Shown here in pieces: positions 36,311-48,929 of a stretch of DNA of 64,000 nucleotides. The notes beneath the pieces are model-generated. The model was given only the letters and a program-made list of their open reading frames with translations. It was not told where the DNA came from and ran no database searches. Every line of letters starts with the position of its first letter. Position 1 is the stretch's first letter. This DNA is from Anaeramoeba flamelloides. Its lineage: Eukaryota; Metamonada; Anaeramoebidae. A program made the position numbers and the translations under genes. The DNA lies in contig JANTQA010000030.1 of NCBI GenBank assembly GCA_027625915.1, positions 3,348,001 through 3,412,000 of the forward strand. Direction: 5' to 3'.

Positions 36311-39300
36311 ATGGGACCAGCAAATAGAAAGAAAAAAAGGAAAAAAGAAGAAGAAGAAAAAAAAAATAAAGATATTGAAAATAAAATGAAAAAAGACCTT
36401 GAAAATAAAAACAAAGAAATTAAATTACTTGTTCTTGGTAAAACAGTTTTTTCCTTTTTTATAGTTCTTAACCTTTCTTTCTTTCTTTATTTTTTTTAGA
36501 AAATAAACAAAAAAAAAAAACAAAAGATCTGAAATATTTTGGTTCTTAATTTATGAAAAATTAAAATTTGAATAAAAAATCTTCAGTTGCATTTTCCATT
36601 TTGAAAATGATCTAATTTACTTTTCTCTTCTTCTTTTTTTTTTTTCCTTTAAAATTTTTATTTTAAATAAACATGAATATCGAACCACTATTTCTTTGAT
36701 AAAATTTTTTTTCTTTTCAAATCATTACAGGAACTGGAGAATCAGGAAAGTCAACCTTTCTAAAACAATTAATGATTTTGTATAAAGGAGGATTTGGGAA
36801 ACAAGACAAAGCGCTGTACACAACGACCATTCGGTCTAATTTAATCAGCCACACAAAGATTTTAATTGATGCAGTTAACGAGATCGGCATTGAAGTGAAA
36901 TCTAAAAGTAAAAAAATTATGCGTGATTTTTACGAAATGGAATATTACTCTTCTGAAGATCTTACAGAAGAAGTACAAAACCAAATCAATACACTGTGGC
37001 AAGACCCCGGATTTAAAGAAGCCTACGACAGACGCACAGAATTCCAGCTTCCAGACACAGCTAATTTGTAAGACTTTTCTGCTTGTTTTTTATCTTTTTT
37101 TTTTTTCTTTTTATTATTCTTATTTGATCGAACACAATTCTTTATTTCGCACAACACGATTTTCTCTTTGATCTTTGAATAATTCTCATATTTATCTGAA
37201 TAATAATTTTTTTTTTTTTTTTTGTTTTCTTTTTTTTGCAAACCCCAGTTATTTAGATAATTGTGAAAGAATTTCTGATCCAAAATTTGAACCAACACAA
37301 GAAGATATATTGTTATGCCGTATACCAACAACAGGTGTTAATGTGATTCAATTTACAGTTGACGATCGCCCATGGCAGTAACTATATTTTTTTTTGTTTT
37401 GTCTTTTTCTTCTTAATGTTTTTGGGGTTTTAATTATTACTTAATTTCTTCCTTTTTTTTGTAAAAAATTTACTTATATAGGGTTGTAGATGTTGGTGGT
37501 CAACGTTCTGAAAGAAGAAAATGGATTCACCAATTTGATGATGTTTCAATTGTCCTTTATGTAAAATAATTCAATCCATTTTTTTTTTTTTAAAAACATT
37601 TCCTTTTAGATTTTTTTTTTTAAAAGAAATTTTTATTTCTCTCAAAAAAACGTAAAACTGAAAAAGAAAAAAAAAAATATTTTCGTAAAGAATGAAAGTT
37701 GGGACAAACAACTCATTCGTTTGGAATTTTTTGAGTTGATATAAAAGAGTTTTTTTTTTCTTTTTATTTTTAAAAAAGATTTTTTCGTGAGACCTTAAGC
37801 AAAGAAAAGGAATTCCTACCTTTTATTTTCGATCACTAAATCTTTAAATCACATACTGTGCAAAAAATCAAAATATATGATCATTTCCACTTCCATCTCA
37901 AAAAATATAATGAAAGATTTAAATGACTACTCAAAACCTAATAAAGGTAGGTATAAAAATAATTTTTCATTTTTTTTGTAAGTGACAAAAAAAGCGATAA
38001 AAAAAGCGATAAAAAAAAGGTATTTGTATGGTGATTTTTTTTGTTTTTATGCCTTAAGTAAGGCTTTAAGGTCATTTTCAAAAATTAGAGAAAAAGGTTT
38101 TCAAAATATAGTTCTATTTTAAAGAAGTAGTAAAGGTATAAAAGTGGCGGAAGAAAGCCCACCTTCTGTTAAAAATCATTTTTTGTCAAACGAAATTATT
38201 TTCAAATTGTTTCAAACACTTTTTCCTTCTTTCAATAAAAAGAGAGAAGAAAAAAAAAAAGTCAAGTGTGATTAAAATGATGAGTATGTACATTTTATTG
38301 TATTTTACTTCAAAAATTATTACAAAGATAAGATCAAGCAGAAAATTTTTTGAAAAATAAAAAAGAAAAAAAAAAAAATTAAATAAAAAAAGGATTGACC
38401 CTCTTTTTAATTTTTTTTAATACATATTGAGTAAAAGTCGAATGAAAACTTTCTCATTTTTCTTTTTCTTCGAATTATTGTTGTTTTTTTCTTTGAATTA
38501 TTGCTATTTTTTCTTTGAATTATTGCTATTTTATCTTCTTCATTTTATTTCATTGCTTTTTGGTTTTCTTTTATCTTGATTCGTGCTCAACCATTTTTTT
38601 CATATACAAGTAAATAATCGACCAACTTTAAACCACTTGAAAATCCATGTCTATTTTTTTTTACAACCCAAAAAACACACGGCAATTCTATCATTCTTAG
38701 CAATTTTTTTTTTGTTCTGTAGTTCAGAATGCTCCTTGTTATCTCTGAAACCAATACAAAAACAAAAAACTAAAGTTTGTGTAATTGATAAAAAAAAAAA
38801 AATATTTGAATGGAAACCTATTCGCTTTTTATACCCTGGTGAGTGCTTTAACATTTAAAAACACTTTTTATGGCTGGTTATTGTCCAAAAATATCCGAAT
38901 TACAGCTTTAGTGAATATTACTTTTATACTTTACTTAATATTAATTGACCTTGAATGAATATAAAGTATATAGAAATTGTTAAAATTTAAATTTTCGAGG
39001 TTTATTTTTTAAAAAATTTCAATCAATTTGTGTTCAAACCTTTTTCTCCTCACAAATTCCAAAATATTAAAAAAAAAAAATTTGAAAAAAAATGCTGAAA
39101 TGTCATCAACTTTTCACTTTATTTTCAAATAGTAATGCGTTTAGATCAAGAGTATAAATATACTCGAATATAATTTGGATAGATAGAGACATTTGAGGGA
39201 TAAAAAAATCGCTTTTAAATTTATTTTTGGTTTGTTTGTGAAATTCAAAAAAAAAATTTGGATTTAAGAAAGCCAATACATTTTTCCATTTTGAAAAATT

Positions 39301-42300
39301 TTAATTGTGTAAACCTTACTGAAAAATATTTTTTGAGTGTCATGAGATATTGAAACTTTGAAACCAAAACATCATTCACTACTCTATTTGTGAAAAGAAA
39401 ACGAACTCAAAGTAATTCCTAGTTGAATCTTTCATTTTTCAATTTTTTGAACATTTTTTTTTATTAAATTTTTGGTTTTATTAAATTTATGTTTTGGATC
39501 TTAAAATGTGTTTATACAAATGAATGAAATTAATCCAAGAGTAAACTCAAAAAAATAGACCCGAAAAGATGTGTATTCAAAACAAATATTTTCTTTTAGA
39601 AGACCAAACACTTTAGATCACCTTTCCAAATAAATTTGTTGAAATCAAAAATAAAAAAAAAAAATCTACCAAAGCCTATTTTGGAAGATTTTTTTTCTTT
39701 AAATTCTTAATTTAACCGAAACCAAACAAATTCATAACCTTGAATTTATCACCCATTACTATTTATTATTATTTTACAAAATATTTTTTTACCAATTTGC
39801 TTTTCAAAATTCAATTTTCAAATATTTTTATCAAACAAAACCAAAATAAAGAATACTATTTCAAAAATTAAAGTAAAAAATTGAATTCTCGGAATCAAAA
39901 AAACAGTTACAAAAGATTCAACCCAAAATAAAAAGAAAACTTTAGAAAAAATTTCAATCAGAATTCAGAATTATTTTGAAGTTCTCATTTTATTGGAAAA
40001 TAAAATAATTATCAATCAAACTAATAAATCTTAATTCTGAATACAAATCCACAAAAAATTTCCTATTTTCTTTAACCAAAACAAGAATTTGATGAATTAA
40101 ATGAAAATTTTTAATTTAAATTCATTTTGAAAATTCTTTAGAAATAAAAAGTAATTTGTTTATCAAAAATTATACAAACAAAAGTATTTCAATAAAGAAT
40201 TAAAAATAAAACCAAATAAAGAATAAGTAATTGTGTAAAATTTTATAGATAAGATCGAGAAATAGATGATTTTTATTTATTTTTTCAAGCTCAACCTTTT
40301 CATTTTTGTTGAATTCCATTTTTTTGTTGGGTATGAAAATATATTATACTAGGATATATCCCACTTCTTGTATTTACATAAACAACAATTTTTTTGGCTA
40401 AAGAAATGATTTGAAGAATTCAGTTTGACATAAATGGTGGCACTCAAAATTTGAAAAATGTACTTACTTCCTTAAAAATGATTTTCATTTCAAATCCAAA
40501 ATTTGGGATATTTTGAATTTTCCAAACAATAAATCTGTTAAATCATTTTTACTTGTTAATACATTGAATTTCAATAGTCTCTGAACCAACAATTTGGATA
40601 GTACTTCAAATATTTTTCGTAAATTTAATAATTAAAACATTAGAAAAATCTTCTTTTTATCCAAATTCAATATATCTATTGTAATTTTAATTGAAATATT
40701 CAAATTTAAATATTAAGGGATCAGTCTTTCGAGGAGTCAAGGCTAAATATTTAAAAGATGTTATTGATGTGATTCTGTACTTACAAATTTTGTATATATG
40801 AAGTTTCAAAAAATTCTGATTAACTAAGGGATCAAGAAAAGAAAATTTTTTTAGTTAGTTCAAATTTTTTTTCCATTTTTTTCTGAAAAAGAAAATTATT
40901 TAAATTCATTTTATTTCTCACATCATAATAAGTTTTTACCCTCTCCATGACTGTTTCCATCATTACTACGCCATAAATAGCAAGTATTTATTGTAATAAA
41001 TATTAATATAAAGATTTTTTTTTTTTTTTTTTTTGTGCTAATTCTTTTGATTAAACAAAAAATCGTTTTTTTGGACATATTGTTAAATATTAGTATTATT
41101 TCCATAAGAATAATAGTTATAAACATTAAAATTTTAAAGTCATTTACAAATTTTACTCAGAAATTTTGCTTTTGTTCTAAAATGAAATTCGATTTTTTCA
41201 AAATAAAATTTTTTTATAAAAGATATTTGAAAATTGAATAATTTTTATCCTCAAAATTCAAAATTGATTATTTGATTCCAAATATCATTTGAATTGTTAT
41301 AATGATTCTTGTCAGTAAAGACCAAAAGATTTGTTTAAAAAAATTTTTCAAAACCAGAAAATTTTTTTGCATTTTTTTTCCTTTTTTGAAAACTAGAAAA
41401 TGACACTTTTTCAAACCTTAAAGAATAAAAAATTTTGTTTTTAATAGATCTGAATTTCATTGAGAAACTTTTGTTAAACTTCTATCGAATTTTCATTTAT
41501 TGAATCACCTATACATCATCTATTAATTTTATTTGCTGAAATTAGAATTGAAATACTAATAATTAAAAATAATAACCAAATACAAATTAATTTTCAAAAT
41601 CAAGACTTTCCAACATAAAACGAAAAATATTGTTTACCATTTTTCAAGAATTAACTTAATTTTTAATAAAAATAATTAGTTGCTTTTTTGTTTTATATTG
41701 AAAATGTGAGATTTTAGATTTCAAAAAATAGACTCAAATTAATAAATTGTTTAGATGAGGTTAACTCATCCATTTCAGAAAGCCAAAACATAAATTACAA
41801 AAAAAAAAATTATTTCAAGATCTTGACAAGATTTCATTTTAATTTTTAAAAAATACTATTCCCTTTCAATTTTTTTTTTTGGAATTACTTGAAGGAAAAT
41901 TTAAACGTCTTTTTCTTTCTTTTTTTTTAAACTCTTCATTTTTTCTCTCGACTCTTTCCCTAATAAAAAAACTTTTTTTATCACATCTTGATAACATTTT
42001 TATAACAAAATTTCCTTTTATATGGTGATTTTTTCAATAATTTTTGAAAAAAAATATTCTTATAACAGGATTATAACATGTTACAAATATTATAACGCAT
42101 GTTATAACCAACTTTTATGTTATAAAAGTTGTTATTATAAAATCTTATAACATTTTAAACGTTTATAACACATTTACAACACGTTTATAACATGTTATAA
42201 AAAACTTTTTTTATTAGGGTTATGTTTTTTTTTTTTTTATCTTTGAAAACTAAATCAAGTTTAAAATGTATATAATGTCTGTGTTTATTCACTCTTTGAA

Positions 42301-43732
42301 TGAGAAGTTAAGAATTTATTCAATTCAAAATTCTCACTTTAACAGGAAAAGTGTTTTCTAACACTTAATCCTTAACAACAAATCCAATATTTTAAAGATT
42401 TATTTCATTTTTTTGAGAAAAAAATTCATTTTTTCCTTTAAATTTCCTTCTCTATTTTTTTGAAAATGAATGTTTTAAATCAATTAATGATTTGAAGAAT
42501 TACAATTTCTTTTTTTTAATAGGGGCTTATTTTTTGTTTTTGTAATAATTCCTTTTAATATTAATATTGAAAAAAGAACAAACAATCGAACAACTTTAAT
42601 GAGATCAAAATCTTTAAATGTTATCATAAAGATAACACTTTTTATTTTAATTAATAGTGTAAAATAAATTAAAATAAATAAAAAAACCAATAAATACTTT
42701 ACTGGTGATAAATAAGTCATTAAAATAAAAACATAAAATCAACAGACACCTTTGTTTTTCTTTTGATACCGTTTTTTACATAACTCCAATTGCATTTTAT
42801 ACCTTACTCATCGATATAAAATCCAATAATTACAAAATAAAAAAGGTTTTAACGAAGATCTTTTTCTGAAATAAAAAAAAATTAAAAGATTCAAAATAAA
42901 TAGAAGAAAAAATATCCTAGTTTGAAGCTAAATTTTCTTATTTAATTTCCATTGATACAATATCCATCACTACCAATAATATAATTAGATTTTTTTATAT
43001 AATAAAATCTTTCATTATTTACAACTGACATCTTATCTCAAAAAAGGCCAATGGAATTTCTTTTTTTTTTTCTTTTTTTTTTTTCCTTTTTTAATAATTT
43101 TCTATGTTTACATAAAATAACTTAAAATTCTTTTTCTTTTTATAAAAACTTCTGTTTGAATTTATGTGTTCTATGTATTTATCCATCTGTATAGGTTGTA
43201 GCAACTTCAGAATATAATCAAAAATTATATGAAGATCAAACAGTTAATAGAATGCACGAATCATTAATATTATTTGATCAAACTGCTAATGGCGATTTTT
43301 TCAAAGAAAAAAATTGTGTGGTTCTCTTTAACAAAATTGATTTACTTAAACAAAAAATCAAAAATGTTGATCTTAAGGTTTGCTTCCCAGAATATACAAG
43401 TGGCAAAAATTATGAACAAGCCTGCGAATTTATTAAACAAAAATTCCTCGAAGTTGGAAGAAATACTAAAAGAACAATTTTTACACACTTTACTAGCGCA
43501 ACAGATACAGTAAAATTTGATTTTTCATTTTTTTTTTTTAATTTTTTTTATTACTATATGTAATTCTATTGGTGTCTTAGATTTCTTAAATTTGGTTTGT
43601 TCTATTTTTTATTTTGTTTAAAATAATTAAATTTTTTATTTTTAACTTTTATAGGAAAATATGAGGGGGGTATTTGATGCTGTAACAACAACTGTTTTAG
43701 AAGCCGAATTAAAAAATGAAGGCTATATTTAA
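36311..43732 (+). CDS. heterotrimeric G-protein alpha subunit, six exons
   Basis: Exons 36311-36437, 36731-37067, 37249-37377, 37482-37560, 43195-43509 and 43655-43732 give 354 residues, the normal G-alpha length. All introns are GT-AG (293, 181, 104, 5634 and 145 bp). The protein is a receptor-coupled GTP switch at the plasma membrane. It begins MGPAN, so Gly2 could be myristoylated, then has a Lys/Glu helix for beta-gamma contact. All catalytic features are present: P-loop GTGESGKST (43-51), switch Arg in CRIPTTG (Arg179), [14 protein letters not shown] with catalytic Gln205, base motif NKID (270-273) and TSATDT (TCAT motif with Ser for Cys). The helical domain includes [20 protein letters not shown]. 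The end ELKNEGYI lacks the Cys four from the end that is the pertussis toxin site in Gi. It should be an active GTPase. The subtype is not assignable to animal classes. Confidence 0.95.
41120..41500 (-). repeat. dispersed repeat pair 4, copy B (inverted)
   Basis: Reverse-complement partner of 35050-35460, inside the G-alpha giant intron. Both ends fade gradually, and no inverted termini or target duplication were seen. Confidence 0.7.
41958..42219. mobile_element. CCCTAAT-ended MITE, copy 1 (262 bp) in the G-alpha intron
   Basis: Left end CCCTAATAAAAAAACTTTTT; right end AAAAACTTTTTTTATTAGGG. The interior is crowded with TTATAAC and GTTATAA motifs in both orientations. It aligns end to end with 58064-58320. 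The flanking dinucleotide is TT on both sides. Confidence 0.9.
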
Positions 43733-45249
43733 CTTAATTTTGTAAATTCTTCAAAATTGAAATTATTATCTTTCTTTAAACAGCAAATGTTCTTTTGAAA
43801 TCAAAAATAAAAAAAAAAAAAAGTTAACAAATTTTTTTTTGCAATCTTTATGAATTTTTCTTTTCTTTTGTTTTTTTTGAATTTTTTTGAATTTTTTTTT
43901 TTATAAAATTATTAAAGAAAAAAATAGATGAATCCAAATTTTTAAAGGAACTAAGAATTTTTCTTATTAAAAATACTGTGAAAAAAAAAAATAAAACGGA
44001 ATATTTATAATTAAAAAGTCAATAGGCACTTTACCGCACTGTGTAAGCAAAGAAATCAATCAATAAACCAAATAGTAATACTAGTAAAAATACTTCATCT
44101 TTCTGAGTTTTTCGTTCTATTTTCTATTTTGTATTAGATTAAATGACTTTGGAAAAAATATTTTTTCATTTTAAAAAAAGAAAAAAAATAAACAACCATT
44201 TCTGATTCAAAAATTTTCCTCTCATAATGAGATCAGAATTTTTTATTTAAAAGTCAAATTAATTTAATATAAACATACTAAAAATAATTGAGTATAATTA
44301 GTTGAGGGATAATAAACCCCTCTCACTATTTGCGCACACCCCACTTCAAAAATTTAATATTATTTTTACAAGATAACTTTATCAGAAATTGTAAAATAAA
44401 AAATATCTTACTCTCTTTGTGGATAATTGATAGAGAGATAATTTATTTTTTATACTTTTTAATTTTTCCAAATTTCCTTTCAGAAGTTATTTGGGTTCTT
44501 TGGGTTCATCCTCTTCATGCTTTTTAAAGTGTCTGTGGGGATATAAGGAATTAAAAATTATTTTAAGAAATCTTAAATTTGCTTTTGATTAGATATTAAA
44601 CAAATTGAACCGAACATAGGCAACTGAAACAATTTACAATTAAATGTGTTAATTTGAAAATAAACTCAAGTGAATTGGATGGATCTTTAAGTATAATATA
44701 CCAATTTACACACGTACTGGGTGTGTTCTGGTTAGTTGCCACTTTGGACTGGGATTTTAAAAAAACAAGATTTGGGTAACTTGCAAAAAAATAAAAAAAA
44801 AAAAAAATAAGCAAAGAAACTAAAATTTTGAAAATAAATTTATATTCTTGAAAACCTCAGCACTTTGAGGTTTCAATATATCTATAAAGTTCTAAATTAA
44901 GTAACTTAATAAAGTTACTTTTTTTAATTGATCTATAGTTGGTCAAATATTTAAACCTCTTTATATACAATAAATTAAGGCAGTGATCTAACAAATTTGG
45001 AATGAATCAATATACTAATAACCAATTCAAAACTTGGAGTGCAAAAAAATTTTTTCTTTTATTATTGACTTTTTTTTATTTTATGTGTTGACTTTTTTAG
45101 TATTTTTGATTTCCTTCTCTTTTTTCTTGTATTTGATTAATAATAATTTTTTTTAATATTTTTCTTTGAAGAAAAGATATTCTATAAGTTATAATCTTAC
45201 CTACATTATAACTAGGAGAAAAAACTCTAAATAATTTTATGGTTTTAAA

Positions 45250-45735
45250 AAGTGCCGTCAAGTAGCGTCGATTTTCTAGGGTTTTCTGTTTTATTTGTGA
45301 AATGTTCTAGGTTTTCTTGGGATTTTCTGTTTTATTTATGAAGTATTCTAGATTTTTTTTTTTTGAGGTTTTCTATTTTATTAATGAAATGTTCTAGGTT
45401 TTTTGTTGACTTTTGAAATAAACAGAAAATTTTAATAAATTTTCGGTTTATTTCGAAAAGTAAAAAAAACCTAACGAAAATCTATTGATTTTCCGAATAA
45501 ATAGAAAACTCAAAAAAACCGAACGAAAATATTTTGATTTTCCAAATAAATAGAAAATATCATGAAGATATAACAGCAGTTTTCAAGAATTCAAAAGTAT
45601 TGAGTAAAATTAAAGATTTAACTCACTTTTTTTAAATTCTGGAAAACCTAAAGGCGTTTGTTTTTATTTGTGAAATAAACCAAAAATTAAATAAAATGTC
45701 GGTTTATTTCTCAGATTAAAAATAATCTAACTGTA
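45250..45735. repeat. modular palindrome cluster 5 (long)
   Basis: It opens with AGTGCCGTCAAGTAGCGTCG. Four TTTTCTRTTTTATT / GAARTGTTCTAGGTTTT direct units follow, then the central AAATAAACAGAAAATTTTAA palindrome. Complementary AATAGAAAACTCAAAAAAAC units come next, then the TTCAAGAATTCAAAAGTATT palindrome. A final AGAAATAAACC-type half hairpin ends in CTAACTGTAAATAG. Confidence 0.85.
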
Positions 45736-45799
45736 AATAGGGTTTAATTTTGTTCGGACATAATAGTTTATAGATATTAATATATATTTATATAAGATA

Positions 45800-46390
45800 T
45801 GTCCAAAAAAACCCAGGCATTTTTTTTTTTTTTTGCATTCCATAAAAAATAATCTTTGCTAGTAGTAGTATTATGTGATTTTCAATATCAAATTAAGGTT
45901 AAAATTAATACTAATTGAATAAATTGCTAATTTATTTATTTCAAAATATGTTGGAGGAAATATTTCCCAAAAAATGAAGAAAAAAAATGGCACTTTTTTT
46001 TCTAGCTGAAAACAATGTACAACCAATTTCAATAAAAAAATGGAAATATGGAAAGGGTGTAATAATTTTTAAAAAATTAAATTCAGTAATATGTTTTCAA
46101 TTCTATTTGAAAATTTGTTGAGATTAAGTAAGTTATGAAAACGGTTTTTTCTATCAAAAAGAAAATAATAAAAACCAAATTTAACACTTTAAAAATATCA
46201 GATAAAATCGAGATCAGAAAATTTAATATCTTTTATTTATGTAATACAATACTAAGAAACAAATTAAATTATTATTAAACAGAATCGATAAAATATAATT
46301 AATGATTTTGGATGTTTAAATACTTTTTTTGAAGATTGAGTTTAAAAGATATATTTTAAAACGAGTTTGCCCCACTTTATTGAAAATAGC
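45800..46390. repeat. dispersed repeat pair 3, copy B (uninterrupted)
   Basis: Partner of 32210-33000. It lacks the MITE, so it shows the site before insertion. It is followed by a TA microsatellite and preceded by cluster 5. Confidence 0.75.
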
Positions 46391-46391
46391 T

Positions 46392-46423
<32 letters not shown>
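46392..46423. repeat. (TA)n microsatellite
   Basis: About 15 TA units directly after repeat pair 3 copy B. No gene is nearby. Confidence 0.93.
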
Positions 46424-46428
<5 letters not shown>

Positions 46429-46859
46429 TTCTTAGTATTTTTATTTTTCAAAAAAAGTTATCATATGAGTTATTATCTTGACAGTTTGAATTAAATAGGA
46501 AAAAAATCACGAAATATTGATTGATTTTATATATTAAGAAATAAATTTTCTATTTTTCTCCTAGATAAAAACAATAGAAAGTATTTAACAACGAAAAGAA
46601 AAAAAATGGAGAGAAAGAGAATTATTTTTATTTCGATTAAAAATCAAACTTTTAAAGTCATTTTCCATGAAAATAATAACAGATTTATAAAAATGCTAAA
46701 TTACTTTTAATGTAAAATTCAAAAAACTCTAAATATATTTAAGGGTAGTATGAAAAAAGTGTCGATTTTTTTATTTTTTTATTTTTATTTTATTTTTCAT
46801 TTAGTGGAGGTGTTATTACCTCTTCTTGTTTACCAGGATTCCTAAATTTTTATTTAATA

Positions 46860-47190
46860 ATTTTATTAAAACCCAAAAATAAGTTTATTACCCAATAAGG
46901 CTAATAAGCATGTTAAATCTTTTTTTTTTTGTAATAATATTCGGGATATTAAGTTTTTTTAATCCAGATATCCAAATTTTGTGATTATTTTCATAGGTAG
47001 AGAAATTCCATAAAAAATGTCAAAATCTTCAATGATTTCTAAGTTATAATATTTTGTCAATAAAAATTAAGATTTTGATTTATTTTTATTCACAACGTAA
47101 TAACATCTGTTAAACTAATTTGTAAAATTTTTGAGTTTTGAAATGAAAGTTGGGACTTTTCCATTTTGAATATCTTTTGTTGCTCATTTT
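46860..47190. repeat. dispersed repeat pair 5, copy A (partner 58690-59035)
   Basis: Collinear blocks shared with 58690-59035 are GATTATTTTCATAG, an AATTCCATA.AAAATG-like block, CAAAATCTTCAATGATTTCTAA, TTTTGATTTATTTT.TTCA and CTTTTCCATTT..ATATCTTTTGTT. In both places a palindrome cluster lies within about 50 bp (cluster 6 here, cluster 9 there). Confidence 0.7.
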
Positions 47191-47194
47191 TCCA

Positions 47195-47375
47195 ATATTT
47201 AAAAGAATAGAAGCAAAATAAAAATATTTAACTCAATTTTTTTGAATTCTGAAAAAACTTTTGGATTATGGAAAAGCTAAATAGCATTTGTTTTTATTTT
47301 AAGAAATAAACCTAAAATTTTCCTAAATTTTCCTATTATTTCTTTAATTAAAAAAAAAAACATAGCAACATTTCC
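47195..47375. repeat. modular palindrome cluster 6 (decayed)
   Basis: A TTAAAAGAATAG...ATTTAACTCAATT...GAATTCTG hairpin, then GGAAAAGCTAAATAGC. After that a T-rich AAGAAATAAACC...TTATTTCTTTAATTA hairpin. Arms are less perfect than in clusters 4 and 9. Confidence 0.65.
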
Positions 47376-47691
47376 AACTTGGAGTATTTTCTAAATTTTT
47401 AATTATGAAAGTGTCTAGTTCAATTTCTAGTTGTATAAATTTTTCGAATATCAATTAATAGATTCAAATTATTTTTTTCTAAAAGGAAAATTATTAATTA
47501 ATTCATCAAAACCTAGATAATTAATTTTTAAATTAACTTGAATCTTCCTTTAAATATTGTAATTGGACAGATCAATTTTACTTCTGTTTTATAAATAAGC
47601 CTAGAAAGGGGGGTGGATTAATAATAATTTTATAATTTTTTTTATTAATCCAAGTATCAATATTTAAAAACTATTTTTGTCAAATCAAATA

Positions 47692-47887
47692 CAGTCAGTT
47701 TCACTTTTAAGGTACAAACTATCAACGAAATTTAAGGCACAAAAAAAATCTCAAATTAAAGCACAAAATTCAAATTCTAGTAAAAATAAATTGTAAAAAA
47801 AAAATTACAAATTTTGTGCCTTAATTTGAGATTTTTTTGTGCTTTAAATTTCGTTGAAAGTTTGTGCCTTAAAAGTGAAACTGACTG
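47692..47887. mobile_element. CAGTCAG MITE, copy 4 (196 bp, TA target)
   Basis: Left end CAGTCAGTTTCACTTTTAAG; right end CTTAAAAGTGAAACTGACTG. The termini are perfect inverted repeats, including a compensated A/T pair not found in copy 1. TA lies on both sides. This is among the best-preserved copies. Confidence 0.93.
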
Positions 47888-48929
47888 TATTTAGTATCCA
47901 TATAATAATTCGTTATGCAATATAGTGTTAAAAAACTGAATTTTTAAATCCCTTTGAAAAATATTTTTCTTGTAAGATATTTGATTAATTTTTAAAAAAG
48001 GGGTTTCATTTGATTGAATCATTTCTCTTCAATCCTAAAAAAAAAAAATTAGAGTATTTTTTCTCGTCTTCCCAACAAGTTTTAAGAAATATGTCATTGG
48101 TTTCTAACTTAAAAAATCTTCAAAGTCACATTGCTGTACTACTTTTTATGGTAAACCCCTTAATTGATATTGAACATTGTATAAAATTAAGTTCTCAAAT
48201 TAAAATGAAAAAAATTAAATTTTTTTCTCAAAGTTCAACAAGAGTATAACGACCTTTCTCAAAAGATTTCATTACTAACTGATTTTGTGAAGAATTTGGT
48301 GTTTGTTCAACTTATAATTTGGTAAAAAAATTTTGATTTATGAAATATAAATTTTCATTTCTATATCGGAAAATTTAGTATTCAATTTAAAAGAAATCAC
48401 CAATTTTAATAACAGAGAGATAACAAGAATTTTATAAATAGACAAGTCCCAAAATAAAATTTTTTCGTGATTCCCTTTTTTGGGGAGACTAAAAGTTGCT
48501 CATTTCAGTTTTATTTTCTGTATTTGAAATACAGACAGGATCAACATTAATACCTATTTTTTATCACTTCATCCATTTTCTTTTTCATTTAGGATTGTCA
48601 GTTATTCCTTACAAAATTATAAACGAAGTAAACAATAAAAAAGATTATGTTGATTCGAAAAGGTGACGACTAATGGTAACAATCCCTTTGAAATTTCCTA
48701 GTAAAAATAAAAAAGAAGTAGGTAAAAATTTTTTTCCCGTTTAAAATCCAAAACTAGTATTTACCTGTTTTCTTATTTTTCAAAAATGCAGGTCATTGAA
48801 ATAAATTTAGAACAAAGAAGCAACAGAAAATAATCAGACTTGTTTTAAATACATTCGAGATAAAGAAAAAAAATAAAATTGTTTGGTTGGGTGTTTTTAA
48901 AAAAGTTATGCTCAAGTTTTAAAAAGTAT

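Larger units (their letters stand above)
37561..43194 (+). other. 5.6 kb giant fourth intron of the G-alpha gene
   Basis: Donor GTAAAATAAT follows SIVLY; acceptor CTGTATAG precedes VVATSEY. The junction falls exactly between residues that are adjacent in every G-alpha, so the intron is real despite its size. It contains the inverted copy of repeat pair 4 (41120-41500) and a CCCTAAT MITE (41958-42219). A 91-residue open stretch at 38583-38858 has no recognisable domain. I found no nested gene I would defend. Confidence 0.9.

Noticed and set aside
36923-37331. Overlapping alternative frames across G-alpha exons 2-3
   Set aside because: Out of frame with the G-alpha protein and reading into introns; shadows only.
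38583-38858. 91-residue plus-strand and 67-residue minus-strand frames in the G-alpha intron
   Set aside because: Composition is mixed, but no domain, signal, splice partner or repeat support was found; kept as intron.
44596-44814. 72-residue minus-strand frame of fairly normal composition
   Set aside because: No recognisable motif, and the N-terminal part is poly-Phe from a T-run; insufficient for a gene call.
48010-48249. 79-residue plus-strand frame
   Set aside because: Starts at a Lys homopolymer stretch, has no domain, and is A/T-biased like the surrounding DNA.
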